Notes: a model not told the origin generated them from the sequence alone. 64,000 nt of DNA from Myotis daubentonii (GCF_963259705.1 NC_081846.1:91524641-91588640), one strand, 5' to 3'. Positions 21,713 to 35,243 are shown, counted from the stretch's first letter. Program-made: numbers and translations.

Positions 21713-22603
21713 TTAAAGGATACCTTTCAGCATTTCATATAATACTGGTTTGGTGGTGATGAACTCCTTTAGCTTTTCCTTATCTGTGAAGCTCTTTATC
21801 TGACCTTCCGTTTTGAATGATAGCTTTGCTGGATAAAGTAATCTTGGTTGTAGGTTCTTGGTATTCATCACTTTGAATATTTCTTGCCATTCCCTTCTGG
21901 CCTGCAAAGTTTCTGTTGAGAAATCAGCTGACAGTCGTATGGGTATTCCCTTGTAGGTAACTGAGTTTCTTTCTCTTGCTGCTTTTAAGATTCTCTCTTT
22001 GTCTTTTGCTCTTGGCATTTTAATGATGATGTGTCTTGGTGTGGTCCTCTTTGGATTCCTTTTGTTTGGGGTTCTCTGCGCTTCCTGGACCTGTAAGTCT
22101 ATTTCTTTCACCAGGTGGGGGAAGTTTTCTGTCATTATTTCTTCAAATAGGTTTTCAATATCTTTCTCTCATCTTCTGGCACCCCTATAATTCTGATGTT
22201 GGTACGCTTGAAGCTGTCCCAGAGGCTCCTTACACTATCTTCGTATTTTTGGATTCTTTTTTCATTTTGCTTTTCCAGTTGGGTGTTTTTTTGCTTCTTC
22301 GCGTTTTGAATCTTTGACTTGATTCTTGCGCTCCTCTGGCCTGCTGTTGGGTTTCTGTATAATATCCTTTATTTCAGTCAGTGTATGCTTAATTTCTAGT
22401 TGGTTCTTTATCACAACATCGAGGGTCTCATTAGATTTCTTGAGGATCTCACTACATTTATCGGCGGTCTCACCAGTCTTTTCGAGGGCCTTACTAAGTT
22501 TATCGGCAGCTTCTAGACAGTTCTTGAGAGACCTTAAAAGTGTGGTTTTGAGCTCTATATCTTCCATTTCTGACATTTGTGTCCTGTTTCTTTGTCTCTG
22601 CAT
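21713..22603 (-). pseudogene. LINE-1 ORF1p of the half-L1-like element, frameshifted
   Basis: RNA-binding chaperone of L1 retrotransposition. The N-terminal part (22603 to 22262) is a Leu/Lys/Glu-rich coiled coil. After a frameshift near 22265 an RRM-type segment with R-T-N-I-R-I-I-G-V-P is readable near 22190-22225. After a second shift near 22168 the C-terminal domain follows in frame (22135 to 21713), with PRHIIIKMPRAKDKERIL, YKGIPIRLSADFS and RLLYPAKLSF. It ends with TAA after LYEMLKGIL, about 20 residues short of a typical L1 ORF1p tail. The two frameshifts make this copy inactive. Confidence 0.85.
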
Positions 22604-23317
22604 TTTTTTATCTTTTCTTGGTGCACCCCCTAGTGGTCTTTGTGCGCAGTCTTGTAGTTAAGCCTTGATTGTTGTCGGTAATACCAGGGGTGATTTGACC
22701 TCCAGGCTAGCTGGCTATGAGAGTCAGCTGTGTCTGCAGTGGGAGAGCTTCTGTGCTGGATCTCTAGGGTGCTGCTAATCTAGCGTTTGCCTGAGGCTAT
22801 CCGGCAAATGGTTCTCCACAGGGCTTGGGCGGGGCGGGTCCCCGGGGATCTACAGGGCGGGCGGAGGAAGCAGTTATGGCTGCTCTCAGTTCCGTCCCTA
22901 GGGGCTCTGCCTCTCAGAGTCCCAGCAACTGCTGCAAACCTCGGAGAGAAAGCTGCCTTCGAGTTCCGACCGAAGCCAGACAGTCCCGCTTCTCCCGTTT
23001 GAGTCTGGGTCCCCAGAGACTCGCCCGGATCTGGAGCTCAGAGTCTGAAACTCCCTCCCGATTGAAAACAACAACCGCACCCTCCGCCTCCAGCCCGCTC
23101 CACGTGCACTCCGCATCTGAGTATTTCACTTCAGCACTGCGCCTCCTCTGAGTCTGGGTATGATATTCTCTTTCCTCCTAGTTGTAGAATTTCCACTCAG
23201 CCAGCCTTCCTGTGGTTCTGGATGATGTCTGTTCTGTCCTTTAGTTATATCTCTGAAGTGGTTGTTCGAGGCAGCAATCTCCGGCGTTAACCTATGCCGC
23301 CATCTTGGTTTCTCCCC
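22604..23317 (-). promoter_or_regulatory. 5' UTR / presumed internal promoter of half-L1-like element
   Basis: GC-rich leader upstream of ORF1 with several CpG (for example the reverse of 22820-23110) and the start CCAAGATGGCGGCATAGG. Its AAGATGGCGGC word is the YY1-type site found at the start of L1 promoters. Activity is inferred from position only. Confidence 0.6.
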
Positions 23318-23329
23318 AACATTATTTTT

Positions 23330-24010
23330 AAAAAGAACTTAAAAGATATACTATCAAAACTATAAAATATTCTTAAAAGAAATTAAATAATATGTAACTA
23401 AATAGAAAATTATCCCACATCATGAATCAGAAATCTGAATATTGTGTGGATATTATTTTCCAAATAGAACTACTGATTCAACACAATTAATAGAAATCCC
23501 AGGTGGCATTTTGACAGATATTGGTAAGCAGAATTTAAAATTTATATACAAATTCAAGGGAATTATAATTTCTAAAATAGTCTTGAAAATAAAAACAAAG
23601 TTGGAAGATTCACATTAATTCAAAACTTACAATACAATCATAATTAAGACACTCTAATACTGGAATTCAGTGTAATTGTTTGTTCAGAAATAATCGTATA
23701 TATATACTGTCAATTTTTGACAAGGGTCAAAGTCATTCAATGTGAAAAGGTAGACTTTTCAATAAATGGACAACTGGATAGCCACACGCTAAAGAAAAAA
23801 AATTGAACATTATCTTATGCCTTTTAATAAAAATAACTCAGAATGAATAAAATAATTATATGTAAGAACTATATCATGAAACTATTAAAATATTTAAATG
23901 GAAAATATTTAATGGAAAATATCATAATAGAAATTTCTCTAAGGCCCTACAAATGGCCAATACAGTCCTGAAAACAATGTTTAACACTTTCTGACATTTG
24001 TGAAATGCAA
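23330..24010 (+). mobile_element. Old LINE-1 ORF2 fragment
   Basis: Decayed ORF2 text with words such as ACATCATGAATCAGAA, AATAGAAATCCCAGG and TTTTGACAAGGG in L1 order. Multiple stops. Confidence 0.55.
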
Positions 24011-24340
24011 ATCAAAATCACAAATGGTATATGATTCTTGTAACAAGATGTTGGGTTCAATTTGATATTATTTTTGTTGAAGATTTTTGCATTTATATCC
24101 TTCAGGGATATTGGCCTTTAATTTTCTTTTAATGTGATATATTTTTCTGGCTTGGTATAAGGTTACTCTTAGCCTTATAAAATGTGTTTAGAAATGGTTT
24201 TTAATTTTGTAGAAAAGAGTCAGAAGAATTGGCATTATTTTTTCTTTAATATTTGGTATAATTCTCCAGTGAAGTTATCTGTACTTAGGCCTTTAATTTT
24301 GGGGAGGTATTAATTACTGATGTATAATTTTATAAAAATT
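24011..24340 (-). mobile_element. Old LINE-1 ORF2 fragment, reverse strand
   Basis: TTCAGGGATATTGGCC, CTGGCTTGGTATAAGG and CTCCAGTGAAGTTATCTG are reverse-strand ORF2 words, opposite to the flanking fragments, so this is a separate insertion or an inversion. Confidence 0.55.
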
Positions 24341-25640
24341 AATATATATTAATAAACTTAACCAAGTATATGCAAGATATTTTTACAGAAATCTATAAAA
24401 TATTAATGAAAGAAATTAAGACAGATACAAACAAATTGAAAGACACCCATATTCATGGACTTAATATAGTTAAAGTGTTTGTATTAGCTAAAGGAATATA
24501 CAGATTCAATGCAATCTCTATAAATATCCCACATATTTTTCACAGAAATAGAATAAAAGCAATTCTACAATTAAAAATTAAAAAAACAACATTAATTGTC
24601 CAAGCAATCCTATATTTTAAAAAGCTGTGAGAATTACAATACCTGATTGTGAAATTACAGTAATTTACAGAGTATAGTACTGAGATAAAGACAGCTATAG
24701 AGACCAATGGAACAAAATAGAAAGTACAAAAATAAATACAGATATGACTAATCAGTTGATTTTTGACAATAGTGCCAAGAGTAAACAATAGAGAAAGAAT
24801 AGTTTCAAAAAGAGTGTTAGAGAAACTGGACATCTACATATTTTTAAAAATGAAACCTATCTTTTACAGTACAGGCAAATCAACTCAAAATGGGTTAAAG
24901 ACTTAAAATCTGAATTGATAAAAATACAAAAATAAAACAGAAAAGAAGCTTTATGATATTGTTCTTGGCAATAATTTCATAGGCAACACTGGCTATACCA
25001 ATCTAAAAGCTTCTGCAAGTAAAGGTAACAACAAAGCAGCAGCCTATGGAGTGGAAGTATTTGAAAACTATATAACTGGTAAGGGGTTAATATCCAAAAT
25101 AATAAGGAATTCATTAAATTCAATAACAATAAACTAATCATTTGATCTAAAAATAGAAGAAGGGCATAAATACATAATTCTTCAACGAAGACACATAAAT
25201 GGTCTATAATATATAAAAATGCGCATCATCACTCTTTATTGGTAAAATGCAAATATATACCAGGGTTAGATACACCTCACTCCTATCAGTATGGAAATTA
25301 CAAAAGAAAAAAGTACAACGTGTTGACAAAGATGTGAAGAAAATGGAATCAATGCACACTATTGAGGAAATGTAAAATGCTGCAACATCCACGGAGAACA
25401 GTATTAAGTTTTTTTTTCAAAAAATTAAAATTAAAATCATCATATAACTTAGCAATCTCATTATTTTGTTAATATGAAAAAAAATGAAATCAGGATATTG
25501 AGGAGATAGTAACACTCCATGTTTACTATAGTGCTATTCATAGCAATCAAAATGTAAAAGCAAATTAAATGCACAGTTACATACCAAAGAATAAAGCAAA
25601 GCTGTTTGAAATAAGGAAATGACATCAGATTGTAATTTCA
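24341..25640 (+). mobile_element. Old LINE-1 ORF2 3' fragment
   Basis: A frame at 24370-24630 contains K-E-I-x-x-D-T-N-K-x-K-D and A-K-G-I-Y-R-F-N-A-I-x-I, the conserved ORF2 block. Downstream text follows ORF2 to near its C-terminus (endings such as TGTGAAGAAAATGG and AATGTAAAATGCTGCAAC). Stops are frequent. Confidence 0.7.
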
Positions 25641-25805
25641 ATCTATAGGAAAAAATAAAAATAAGCAGAAATGTTAAATAGAAAAATTAATATAACAAAC
25701 TCTATAAATATAAATGTGTTCTTTATTCTCCTGGCTTTGAAAGACAAAAGATGTATATAGAGAGTAATAAGTTTAACTTTTTTGGTTTGTAACCTATATA
25801 CATCA

Positions 25806-26632
25806 ATCATGTAATGCAAAGAGAAACCATGAGAAAGCTGGAAGGACTTTATTATTATCAGATGGAAATCAAAACAACAATGCGATACCATCTCACACCT
25901 GTCAGAATGGCTATCATCAACAAATCAACAAACAACAAGTGCTGGAGAGGGTGTGGAGAAAAAGGAACCCTCGTGCACTGTTGGTGGAAATGCAGACTGG
26001 TGCAGCCACTGTGGAGAACAGTATGGAGTTTCCTCAAAAAACTAAAAATGGAACTCCCATTTGACCCAGTGATCCCACTTCTAGAAATATATCCCAAGAA
26101 AACAGAAACACCAATCAGAAAGGATGTATGCACCCCTATGTTCATAGCAGCACAATTTACCATAGCTAAGATCTGGAAACAGTCTAAGTGCCCATCAGCA
26201 GATAAGTGGATTAAAAAACTGTGGTACATCTACACAGTGGAATACTATGCTGCTGTAAAAAAGAAGGAACTCTTACCATTTGCAACAGCATGGATGGGCC
26301 TGGAGAGCATTGTGCTAAGCCAAATAAGCCAGTCAAAGATAATGATCACATGATCTCACTCATTTGTGGAATATAATGAACAACATAAACTGATGAACAA
26401 AAACAGATCCAGAGACAGAGAAGCATAAATGAGACCATCCAACCTCAGAGGGAAGGTAGGGGAGAGCGGGGGTAAGGGGGAGAGATCAACAAAAGACTTG
26501 TATGCAAGCATATAAGCCTAACCGATGGACAGACACCAGGGGGGTGAGGGCATGAGTTGGGGCGGGGGGGGGCGGCATTGGAGGGATATGGACACATATA
26601 TAGTACCTTAATCAATAAAAAAAAATCAAAAT
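25806..26632 (+). mobile_element. LINE-1 3' end, 5' truncated, with A-rich tail
   Basis: ORF2 C-terminus followed by an L1 3' UTR (ATGATCTCACTCATTTGTGG, then a G-rich tract at 26450-26580) and an AATAAAAAAAAATC tail. It is less diverged than the L1 pieces on either side, so it is a later 5'-truncated insertion. Confidence 0.85.
25814..26353 (+). pseudogene. LINE-1 ORF2p C-terminal remnant (open 179 codons)
   Basis: Long open reading through the Cys-rich C-terminal part of L1 ORF2p: [14 protein letters not shown] is the C-x3-C-x7-H-x4-C zinc-knuckle-like motif. It is followed by [42 protein letters not shown] and [17 protein letters not shown]. The endonuclease and reverse transcriptase domains are absent, so no activity is possible. 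The frame is open because the insertion is fairly young. Confidence 0.9.
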
Positions 26633-26639
26633 GAACTTT

Positions 26640-27110
26640 AAAACAAAAAAATAATACTAAAGACAAAGAACATTTTGTAATGATGGGAAAGATAAAGTCA
26701 TTAGATATATAAGTTATATATATTTTTGGACCTAAAAACAGAGCATATAAATACATGATTCAAAAACTAACAAAACTAAAAGGAGAAAAAGCAAAACTAT
26801 TCAAGAATAATTGTTGGAGACTTAAATATCCACTTTCAATAACAGATAAAACATGTAGGAATAAAATCTGCAAGAAAAAGACTTAAACCATTGTAAACCG
26901 AGTAGATCTAACAGATTGCTATAAAACCCTCCACATCAATACAGAAATATATATATATATTTTTGACAAGTGCACATGCAATATTTTCCATAATTGGCTT
27001 TATGCACAGATATGCAACACATCACAATAAATTTAAAATGATTAGATTTATACAAAATATAATGACCAAACAATAAAATTAAAACAGTAGAAATAATTTT
27101 AGTATATTTA
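26640..27110 (+). mobile_element. Old LINE-1 fragment
   Basis: Decayed ORF2 endonuclease-region words (GGAGACTTAAATATCC, ATAACAGATAAAACA, CAAGTGCACATGCAATATT). Highly diverged. Confidence 0.5.
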
Positions 27111-29870
27111 CAAATATGTTGAAATTGATGGACACAAAGGGATAGATTAACAGTATTATAGTCATAGCAGGGAATTTTAACACCATATTGACATCAATGG
27201 ATGAATCTGCCAGACAGAAAATCAGTAATTAAACGGTGATCTTAAATGACACACTGGATCACATGGATTTAATTGATCTCTTCAGAGCATTTCATATAAA
27301 AGCAGCGGAATATACATTCTTTCCCAAGTGCACATGGAACATGTTCTAAGATAGACTACATGTTAGGATACAAAACAAGTCTCAATAAACTTATGAAGAT
27401 TGAAATCATCTTCTCTGACCATAATGCTAAGAAAATAGAAATCAATTACAAGATAAAAACTGAAAAACACTCAAAATTATGGCAGCTAAACAGGGTACTA
27501 AAAAAAATGGGTTAACAATGAGATAAAGGAAAAAATCAAAAGACACCATAAAACAAATAGAAATGAGACCACAACAACCCAAAATCTATGGGACACACAA
27601 AAGCAGTCCTTAAGAGGAAAGTTCATCCCCTTACAGGCCTACTTCAAGAAACAAGAAAAATCTCAAATAACTAATGTAAATTTACATTTAAAGGAACTTG
27701 AAAAAGTTCAACAAAGCCCAAAGTGAGTAAAAGAAAGGAAATAATAAAGATCAATGAAACCAGAAGATGGTCCATTGACAAGATAAATAAGATTGACAAA
27801 CATTTAACCAGACTCATCAAGAAAAAAAGAGAATGGACCCAAATAAATAAAATCTGAAGTAAAACGGGAGAAGTAACAATTGACCACACAGAAACACAAG
27901 GCATTGTGAATATATATGCCGACAAATTGGAAAATTTAGGTGAAATGGATAAATCATTAGAAACATATAACTTTCTAAAACTGAATCAGGAAGAATCAGA
28001 AAATCTGAATAGACAGATTATAAGTAATGAAATTGAAGCAGTAAACTAGACAAACAAAAACACAAAAAAAACTCCAAACAAACAAAAGTCCTGGACCAGA
28101 TGCCTTCACAGGTGAATTTTACAAAACATTCAAATAACTAAATCATTCTTAAACTACTCCAAAAAAATCAAGAGGAGGGAAGACCCCTAAGTTAATTTTA
28201 CAAGGTCAGCATTATCCTATTCTAAAACCAAATAAGGACACTACAATGAAAGGAACGCCAATATACCTGATGAATATAGATGCTAAAATCCTCAACAACA
28301 TTTTATCAAACCAGATCAAGAAATACATTAAAAAGATCATACACCATGATCAAGTTGGTTTTATTCCAAGGACTCAAAGATGGTGTATAATATCTGAAAA
28401 TCAATAAACTTGATATATTATATAGATAAAATAAAATAAAAATCAGATGATCATATTAATAGATTCAGAAAAAGAACTTGATAAAAATACCAAACCCATT
28501 TATGATTTTAAAAAAATACTCTCAGCAACATGAGAATAGAGGGGATATACCTCAATATAATATAGGCCACATATGAGAAATCCACAGTCAACATCATACT
28601 CAATGAGCAAAAAATAAAAGCATGTTCCTTAAGATTAGGAACAAGACAGGGATGTCTGCTTTCACCACTCTTATTAAACACAGTACTGAAAGTCTTAGCC
28701 ACAATAATCAGACAAGAAGAAATAAAAGGCATCCAAATTGGAAAGGAGGAAATTAGGAAGTAAAACTCTCATTATTGGCAGAACACATGACATTATATAT
28801 ATTGAGAACCCTAAGTATTCCACCAAAAAAACTACTAGAACTGATAAATAATTTCAGTAGAGCAGTAACATACAAAATAAATATCCAGAAGTTAGTTGCA
28901 TTTTTATACACCAATAATGAACTATCAGAAAGGGAAACTAAGAAAATCCCATTTATAATTGCATTAAAAAATACCTAGGAATGAATTTAACTAAGGATGT
29001 AAAAGAACTGTACTTGGAAAATTGTAAGGCACTGAAGAAAGAAAATAAAGAAAATATAAATAAGTTGAAGTATATACCATGTTCATGCATAGGAAGAATT
29101 AATATCATTAAAATGCCCATACTACCCAAAGCAATTTATCAATTCAGTGCAATTCCTATCAAGATACCAGTGGCTTCTAAACAGAACTAGACCAGATATT
29201 TATACGGAACCACAAAAGACCCAGAATAGCCAAAGAAATCTTGAGAAAGAAGAACAAAGTTGGAGGAATCATGCTACCTGATGTTAAACTATACTACAAG
29301 GCCATAATTATTAAAACAGCATGGTACTGGCATAAAAAGAGACATATAGGTCAATGGAACAGAACAGAGAGCCCAGAAATAAACCCACGCTTTTATGGTC
29401 AATTAATATTTGACAGAAGAGGTAAGAATATATAATAGGGTAAAGATAATCTGTTCAATAAATGGTGCTGAGAACATTGGATAAATATATGCAGAACATG
29501 AAATAAGACCATTTTCTTAAACCATACACCATATGCAAGAATACACTAAAAATGGATTAAAGACTTAAATGTAAGACTTGAAACCATAAAAGTCCTAAAA
29601 AAAAAAAACAAAACAAAACATAGGCAGTAAAGTCTTAAAGATTTCTTGTAGCAAAATTTTTTATGATATGTCTCCTCAGGAAAAGAAAACAAACAAACAA
29701 AAAGCAAACAAATGGGACTACATGAAACTAAAAAGTTTTGCATAGCAAAGTAAACCATCAACAAAATGAAAGGACAACCTACTGAATGGAAGAACATATT
29801 TACCAATGGTACATTTATTAAGATCAGAATCAATCCTTTTTAGGGAGTCTGTAGGCCTATGGTAAACATT
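27111..29870 (+). mobile_element. LINE-1 ORF2 segment (endonuclease end to RT/C-terminal)
   Basis: About 2.7 kb of ORF2 order is kept: endonuclease-end text (GTGCACATGGAACATG), then reverse-transcriptase blocks near 28150-28760 (the GFIPRTQRW region, and the [14 protein letters not shown] region at 28640-28675). Frames at 28775-29435 cover the thumb side, including [23 protein letters not shown]. It has many stops and frameshifts. The catalytic F-A-D-D block is degraded. Confidence 0.85.
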
Positions 29871-32800
29871 GAGTCAATTCTAATGTACCTTTCATGCCAC
29901 TATCTAGCTCTTGTGATCTAACAAGATAACTGATGTCCAGATGGATGGCCTGAAGACCCTCTAGTAATTTCAGGGAGAAATGAAATAATGTATGTGAATA
30001 ATATTTCAAGTGAATGAAGGGAATTAAAATGAGTTAGATGATTAAAAATTATTTACTCAGAATATCTTTTCATTAGAAATATATTTTGTTGAGCTCTTTA
30101 GATTTTGCTGAATCAATGGCATTAAATGTATCTAATATTATACATATGTATATGTATGTATGTATCTATATATTCCAAATAATTGAAAATAATATGATAC
30201 CAAAGGGTAGTATAGTAGATGTCAAGTGAGGCATTAGAGATGGTGTTATTTTTATTACACTTTTAAAGGATCTGCTGCACCTGCTCTCCATATGCATCCT
30301 GTAATTCTGCAGCAAGTAGCGAGCCACAGTGGGAGGTGGAGAGACTGCTCTGGGTCATACGTTACCCTGAGTGAAGATCATATGGGAGGCATGTCACCCT
30401 ATTATTTTACTGCACAAACAGAGAAAGACCCAGGGATCTTCAAAACATGATAACATTGCATTTATGTGCTAAATGAAAAGTGACAATAAAGAAATAATTA
30501 TGCACGTCTAATGACACAATAAATTGTATAAATAAATAAGAATTCACACTTCAATGTCTTAGAAATATTACAGTCTCTCAATTTCCCACCTCTTACCACG
30601 TATCAGATTTTTAAGATCCTAAAGAATAATGCTACTGCTTTGCTATTACAGTCACCATATCATTGTTTATGAGAAACAGCTTTTAGTATAGATAGATCAG
30701 GTGATGTCAGAGAACACCGAACTGACAGATTGCCCCCCAAATATCTGCCCACCCACTCTGGCATCAGGCATCATTTTGAATCTTAAAGCTTATTCAGTTT
30801 CCCAAATTTACAGAGATTTCATCAGAATTAAAACATGATAGATTATATTGTCTTTAGTTCATTGTGTATGGGTTCAATAATTTCAACATTTACCTACTTT
30901 ACTGAATCTTCTACCTTAATAATTTATATTTTAATGGAGAGAATTATTAAAATCATCAGTTTGGTTAAGACATATATTTATTCCTGAATAGGTAATTATT
31001 TACTTCTATATCATTAGTAAATTAAGATAGCCTTTTTCATAAATAGATTATATAGACAGATAAATAAAATAAATATTTTGAAGAATATTTTAAAATATTA
31101 ATCTTCATTCCACCTCACACATAAAATATTTTCTTATGACTTTCTTTTTGCCATTCCAAATACTATAAATAAATTAGCTACTGATTTTGGAGGAAGGGGT
31201 CCTAGTAGAATCTGAAAGTAAATGAGGCATACCTCAACATAAGTTTCAAAAGCATGGTCTAAATAGCGACCACATTTAGATGCACAGCTGAAGATAAACT
31301 TATTTTTCCGTCAGTACACGCTGGCACACAGTGGGTGGGGGGAAAGAGGGCCAGGCAAATGGAGACTGCATGAAGGACCAATGAAGCGCCTGCCCCGGGG
31401 AGGGCCAGGGTGCTCTGCAGGGCTCAGTCAGCACCCGGTTCTCTTTCTGGAAGCTGTTGGAGGAGGACATGAAGCATCCATTAATCGGGAACCTTGCAGA
31501 AGTTAATGAGGCTCCTCTGTTGTCCAAGACGAATTCCCAGTGGACCAGCCTCAGAGCTAATAGTGTAAGAGAGCTTAAGATCTCTCCTAACAGAGGCCAG
31601 GCCTGAACACCTGCACGTTCAAGTACTGAAAGAAAAAAGGACCCTGGTCTCCATCTGACACCTTGGGACTGAGCCACCTGCTGGAAATCTCAGCCAGGAC
31701 AGTGATGACGGACCTGCAGAGCAAGGGAGCCTGTTCTTTTTTAGAATAATAAGCAGTATGGTCATTTGAAACTTTAATTTTATCACTTCTTGAACAGTGG
31801 GAAAATACTAGATGAGGACCATCAACTAAGGCTCAGGACCTCAAATGCTGGATACTGTAACTGTCTGCTTTCAAACCAGAGGGCTGCCATCTTTAAACCA
31901 GCATGTCTTAAGTTGTTTTGTAAATCATATGATGTCCTCATAACATTCATAAAATATAAAAAAAGCTGTTTTTGAAATGTTACTAAGATGTCTGTACTGG
32001 TTGCAACAAGGCTGAGGTGAGGACGGGTCTCAGAGGATGGGGCTTATAAAGACGCCAGGCCCTCACTCTGCACTTGAGCACCTCCACTTCAGATTACCCA
32101 CGTTAAATCCCAGGGCAGATTACAAATCTAACCAACTATGAAAACCATGGAAATAATAGATAAGGTGTAATAAAAGTCTCTTTCAATTTCTTTATAAAAT
32201 GGAAATGACAAGAGCCCTACAAATTATCATAAGAGAACTTTATGGGTTAAATAAAATAATGGGTTCAAAGGGTTTTGAAATAGCACAGCTCCATATTCAT
32301 TTAAGTGCTTCCTTTCTGTTGTGTTCTCGAGGTCCCCTGTTGGTCACTGAGTGCTGTGACTGGCTGGCTTGGAATTGCTTTCGAAGTGCTTACAGTTTTA
32401 GTTTTATCTTATTTGCTGGCAGATACTAGATGCAGATCTCCAAATTTCTAATTTTGAAATATGTCATTTAATTGGAGTCCCGTAGCTAAGTCACCACACA
32501 CAGAAGTGCAAAGCCGCGTGTGTGTGTATGTGTGTGCACATACACGCATGTAGTTTTCAAATTCTACGTATCCATTGCCATGTTACCTGGAGCTTTGAAC
32601 TTTGAAGAAAAATCCTATGTGATACAAAATAATACTATTAATTCTTCTGCAGCAGTTGTCTCAATTGATCAGAGTAGATGTCTAATGTACCAACATCAAG
32701 TATTTACTCCTCCAAACATTGTTAACCTTGAAGACTTGATCTTATCTACAACTGCATTTATCTGTCTCTAAACACTAATCAATGAACCAGAACCCTCAAA

Positions 32801-33042
32801 CAGAAGAGGTGAGAGATTATGGCTTTCCACACATAGCAAATTTCATTTGGAAAATATTTAAAAAAAATACATAGCTCTAAGTGTTTCTGTGACACTCTTC
32901 ATAGAAAATAAACATATTAAAATATAAAATTCCCATAACTGTATATGAAAAAATGTATATTTAGGAAGGGGGAAATACTCTACCAGCTAACAATCATTAT
33001 AATGTTTAAATGAGCCAATGCATACGAAAACATTTTGATATA
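29871..33042. other. Unassigned interval
   Basis: Mostly AT-rich sequence. A GC-richer patch at 31300-31740 has a 125-codon reverse frame (31300-31677) without recognisable domain. I see no named repeat or exon. Confidence 0.5.
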
Positions 33043-34104
33043 GTCACATGCTGCATAAGGACATTTTGCTCAATGACAGACCACATACATGGTGATATCA
33101 GATTATAGGGGTGCTGAATTTCCAATAAGAAATTGAACACCATGTGGTACAGAGGATTTTTTAAAAATATCTGATGGAACCATATGGGGCTTGGCAATAG
33201 ACCCCCCTCTCATTTACAGCACCTCGATTCTGAGTGCATAGATTACATCCAGTCAGCCCCTGACCTGTCAGCACAGACGTGCCTATCCCCCCAGTGCTGT
33301 ATATTCAGAGGGCACTGCAGCCCTTCCAGGTCGACTTTGATGGTGCTCAGAGTACATGTCTGTAAGCCCTAAGATCTTGTACAAGGACACAGGTCCACAG
33401 AGCTGCCGTAACAAGTACTGTGTCACTGTCACTTTAGTAAAAAGCGTCCGTGATGGTGGTCCTTTGGAAATGTTTTCAGATTGTAATAATATCAAACATA
33501 AATAAGTTTTATTTGTTACCAAAGAGAGCCCTTTGTGCCAGGGTTGATAGAACCAAAAACAAATTTCCACAGTAAAAATAGAGTCCTCAGTTCTACTCTC
33601 TCCATGTTAAACACCTCTTTTAAAAAAAAATCACAAAATTCCTTAATCTGACCGCTGCTCCAACGTGTGATAGCCAAAACCACATTGCCATGACAATCCC
33701 GATGTTCCTTATCTCTTCATCTTGATTTCTTATTCCTGCTGATCCTCAGGCTACTTTTCACTTCCTACTCTCACTATTGTGGTGATGATGCCTTAATTAG
33801 CTAGTTTCTTCCCAATATTTCCAAGGAATTAAGCCCACCTTCTATTCATGAAGCAGCCTAGACAACTTTGATAGTGTGTTTCTCAACCCTTTTGAAAGTA
33901 AATGGGGAGGGATTCTGGAACAGTGTGTATAAAGTCTCCAGTAGTGAACAGACATGTTCTAAGAGTTCACATTCACCACTGCTCTCCCACCCACACTCTC
34001 AAACCCACCGCTCTATCACTCACCCAGAACAACTTCCAGTATTGTGAGTTCACTCATGCTAAGTGCCTACACACATGCATTACTTCTAAATCATTTATAC
34101 TCTA

Positions 34105-34574
34105 CTAGAGGCCCAGTGCACAAAAATTTGAGCACTGGGGGTGGGGGGGGTTGTCCGTCAGCCCGGCCTGTGCCCTCTCTCATTCTGGGACCTCTCCGGG
34201 GATGACCACCTGCTGGCTGGGCCTGCTCCCCGGGGGACTAGGCTTAAGATGGCAATCAGACATCCCTCTGGCAGCCTGGCATCCCTCGGGGGATGTCCAC
34301 TTGCCAGCAGGGAGCAGACCTAAGCTGCAGTCGGACATCCTTAGCGCTTCTGAGGAGGCAGAAGAGGCTCCCACAACCACCGCTGTACTGGTAGCCATCA
34401 GCCTGGCTTGTGGCTGAGCAGAGTTCCCCCATGTGGGAGCACACTGACCACCAGAGGGCAGTGCCTGAATTGAGCGTCTGCCTCCTGGTGTACAGTGTGT
34501 GTCGTAGTGATGAGTCATTCCCAGTCTTTCTGCAGTTAGGGTCAGTTTGCATATTACCCTTTTACTATATAGGA
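34105..34574 (-). mobile_element. Helitron unit A (reverse strand), composite pair copy 1
   Basis: CTAG at 34105 with a damaged 3' hairpin, interior words GGGATGACCACCTGCTGGC and AAGATGGCAATCAGACATCC, and a 5' end at ACTATATAGGA. It abuts unit B with the shared junction described for the composite. Same arrangement as 52797-53265 and 62496-62968. Confidence 0.9.
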
Positions 34575-35243
34575 TAGAGGCTTGGTGCATGGGTGGGGGT
34601 CAGCTGGTTTGCCCTGAATGGTGTCCCAGATCAGGGTGGTGGTCCCGCTTGGGTGCCTAGCCAGCCTGGGTGAGAGGCTGATGGCTGTTTTCAGGCTACT
34701 TGCACCCCCTATAGGGTGGGGGTCCCCACTGGGGTGCCTGGCCAGCCTAGATGAGGGGCTGATGGCTGTTTTCAGGCTGACCGCACCCCCTTCAGGGTGG
34801 GAGTCCCCACTGGGGTGCCTGGCCAGCCTGGATGAGGGGCTGAGGGCTGATTTCAGGCTGGCCAAGCCTGCAACTGAAGCTCCCAGTCTCTCCTTTTTTT
34901 TTTTTTTTTTATTCTGGGATTTATTTACCTTCTGTAATTGAAACTTTGTTGCAGCTCCAGCTCAGAGGCCGGCTGGCTGAAAACAGTTATCTGAGGTTTG
35001 CTTAGCTTCTATAATTGCAACATAGTTGCTTAGACTGGAGCTCAGAGCCCGGCTGCAGCAGGCGCAGGCAGGGAACCTTGGCTTCCTCCATCACTGGAGC
35101 AAGCAAGCCTTCTGTTCACTTCAGCTGCCTGGCTGCCGGCCGCCATTTTTGTTGGCAGTTAATTTGCATATCTCCCTGATTAGCCAATGGGAAGCATATC
35201 GGAGGTATGGTTAATTACCATGTTTGTCTATTATTAGATAGGA
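34575..35243 (-). mobile_element. Helitron unit B (reverse strand), composite pair copy 1
   Basis: Begins TAGAGGCTTGGTGCATGGG, a 3' end whose CTAG is reduced to CTA. It carries three tandem ~75-bp units (GGGTGGGGGTCCCCACTGGGG type), a poly-T run, and a 5' end ATTATTAGATAGGA with host T after it. Confidence 0.88.

Larger units (their letters stand above)
21354..23317 (-). mobile_element. ORF1-only LINE-1 derivative (half-L1-like), full ends
   Basis: On the reverse strand a ~1.96-kb retroposon runs from CCAAGATGGCGGCATAGG (near 23310) through a GC-rich 5' UTR of about 0.7 kb and an ORF1, straight into a 3' UTR with an AATAAA and an A-rich tail at 21354-21400. ORF2 is absent. It is flanked by the duplication AACATTATTTTT (21344-21355 region and 23318-23329). 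L1 derivatives with ORF1 but no ORF2 are known as HAL1. I recall such lineages in Myotis but did not check. An internally deleted single L1 is the alternative. Confidence 0.8.

Noticed and set aside
25814..26353. Host protein-coding gene with a Cys/His zinc motif
   Set aside because: The sequence is the C-terminal part of L1 ORF2p followed by an L1 3' UTR and A-rich tail.
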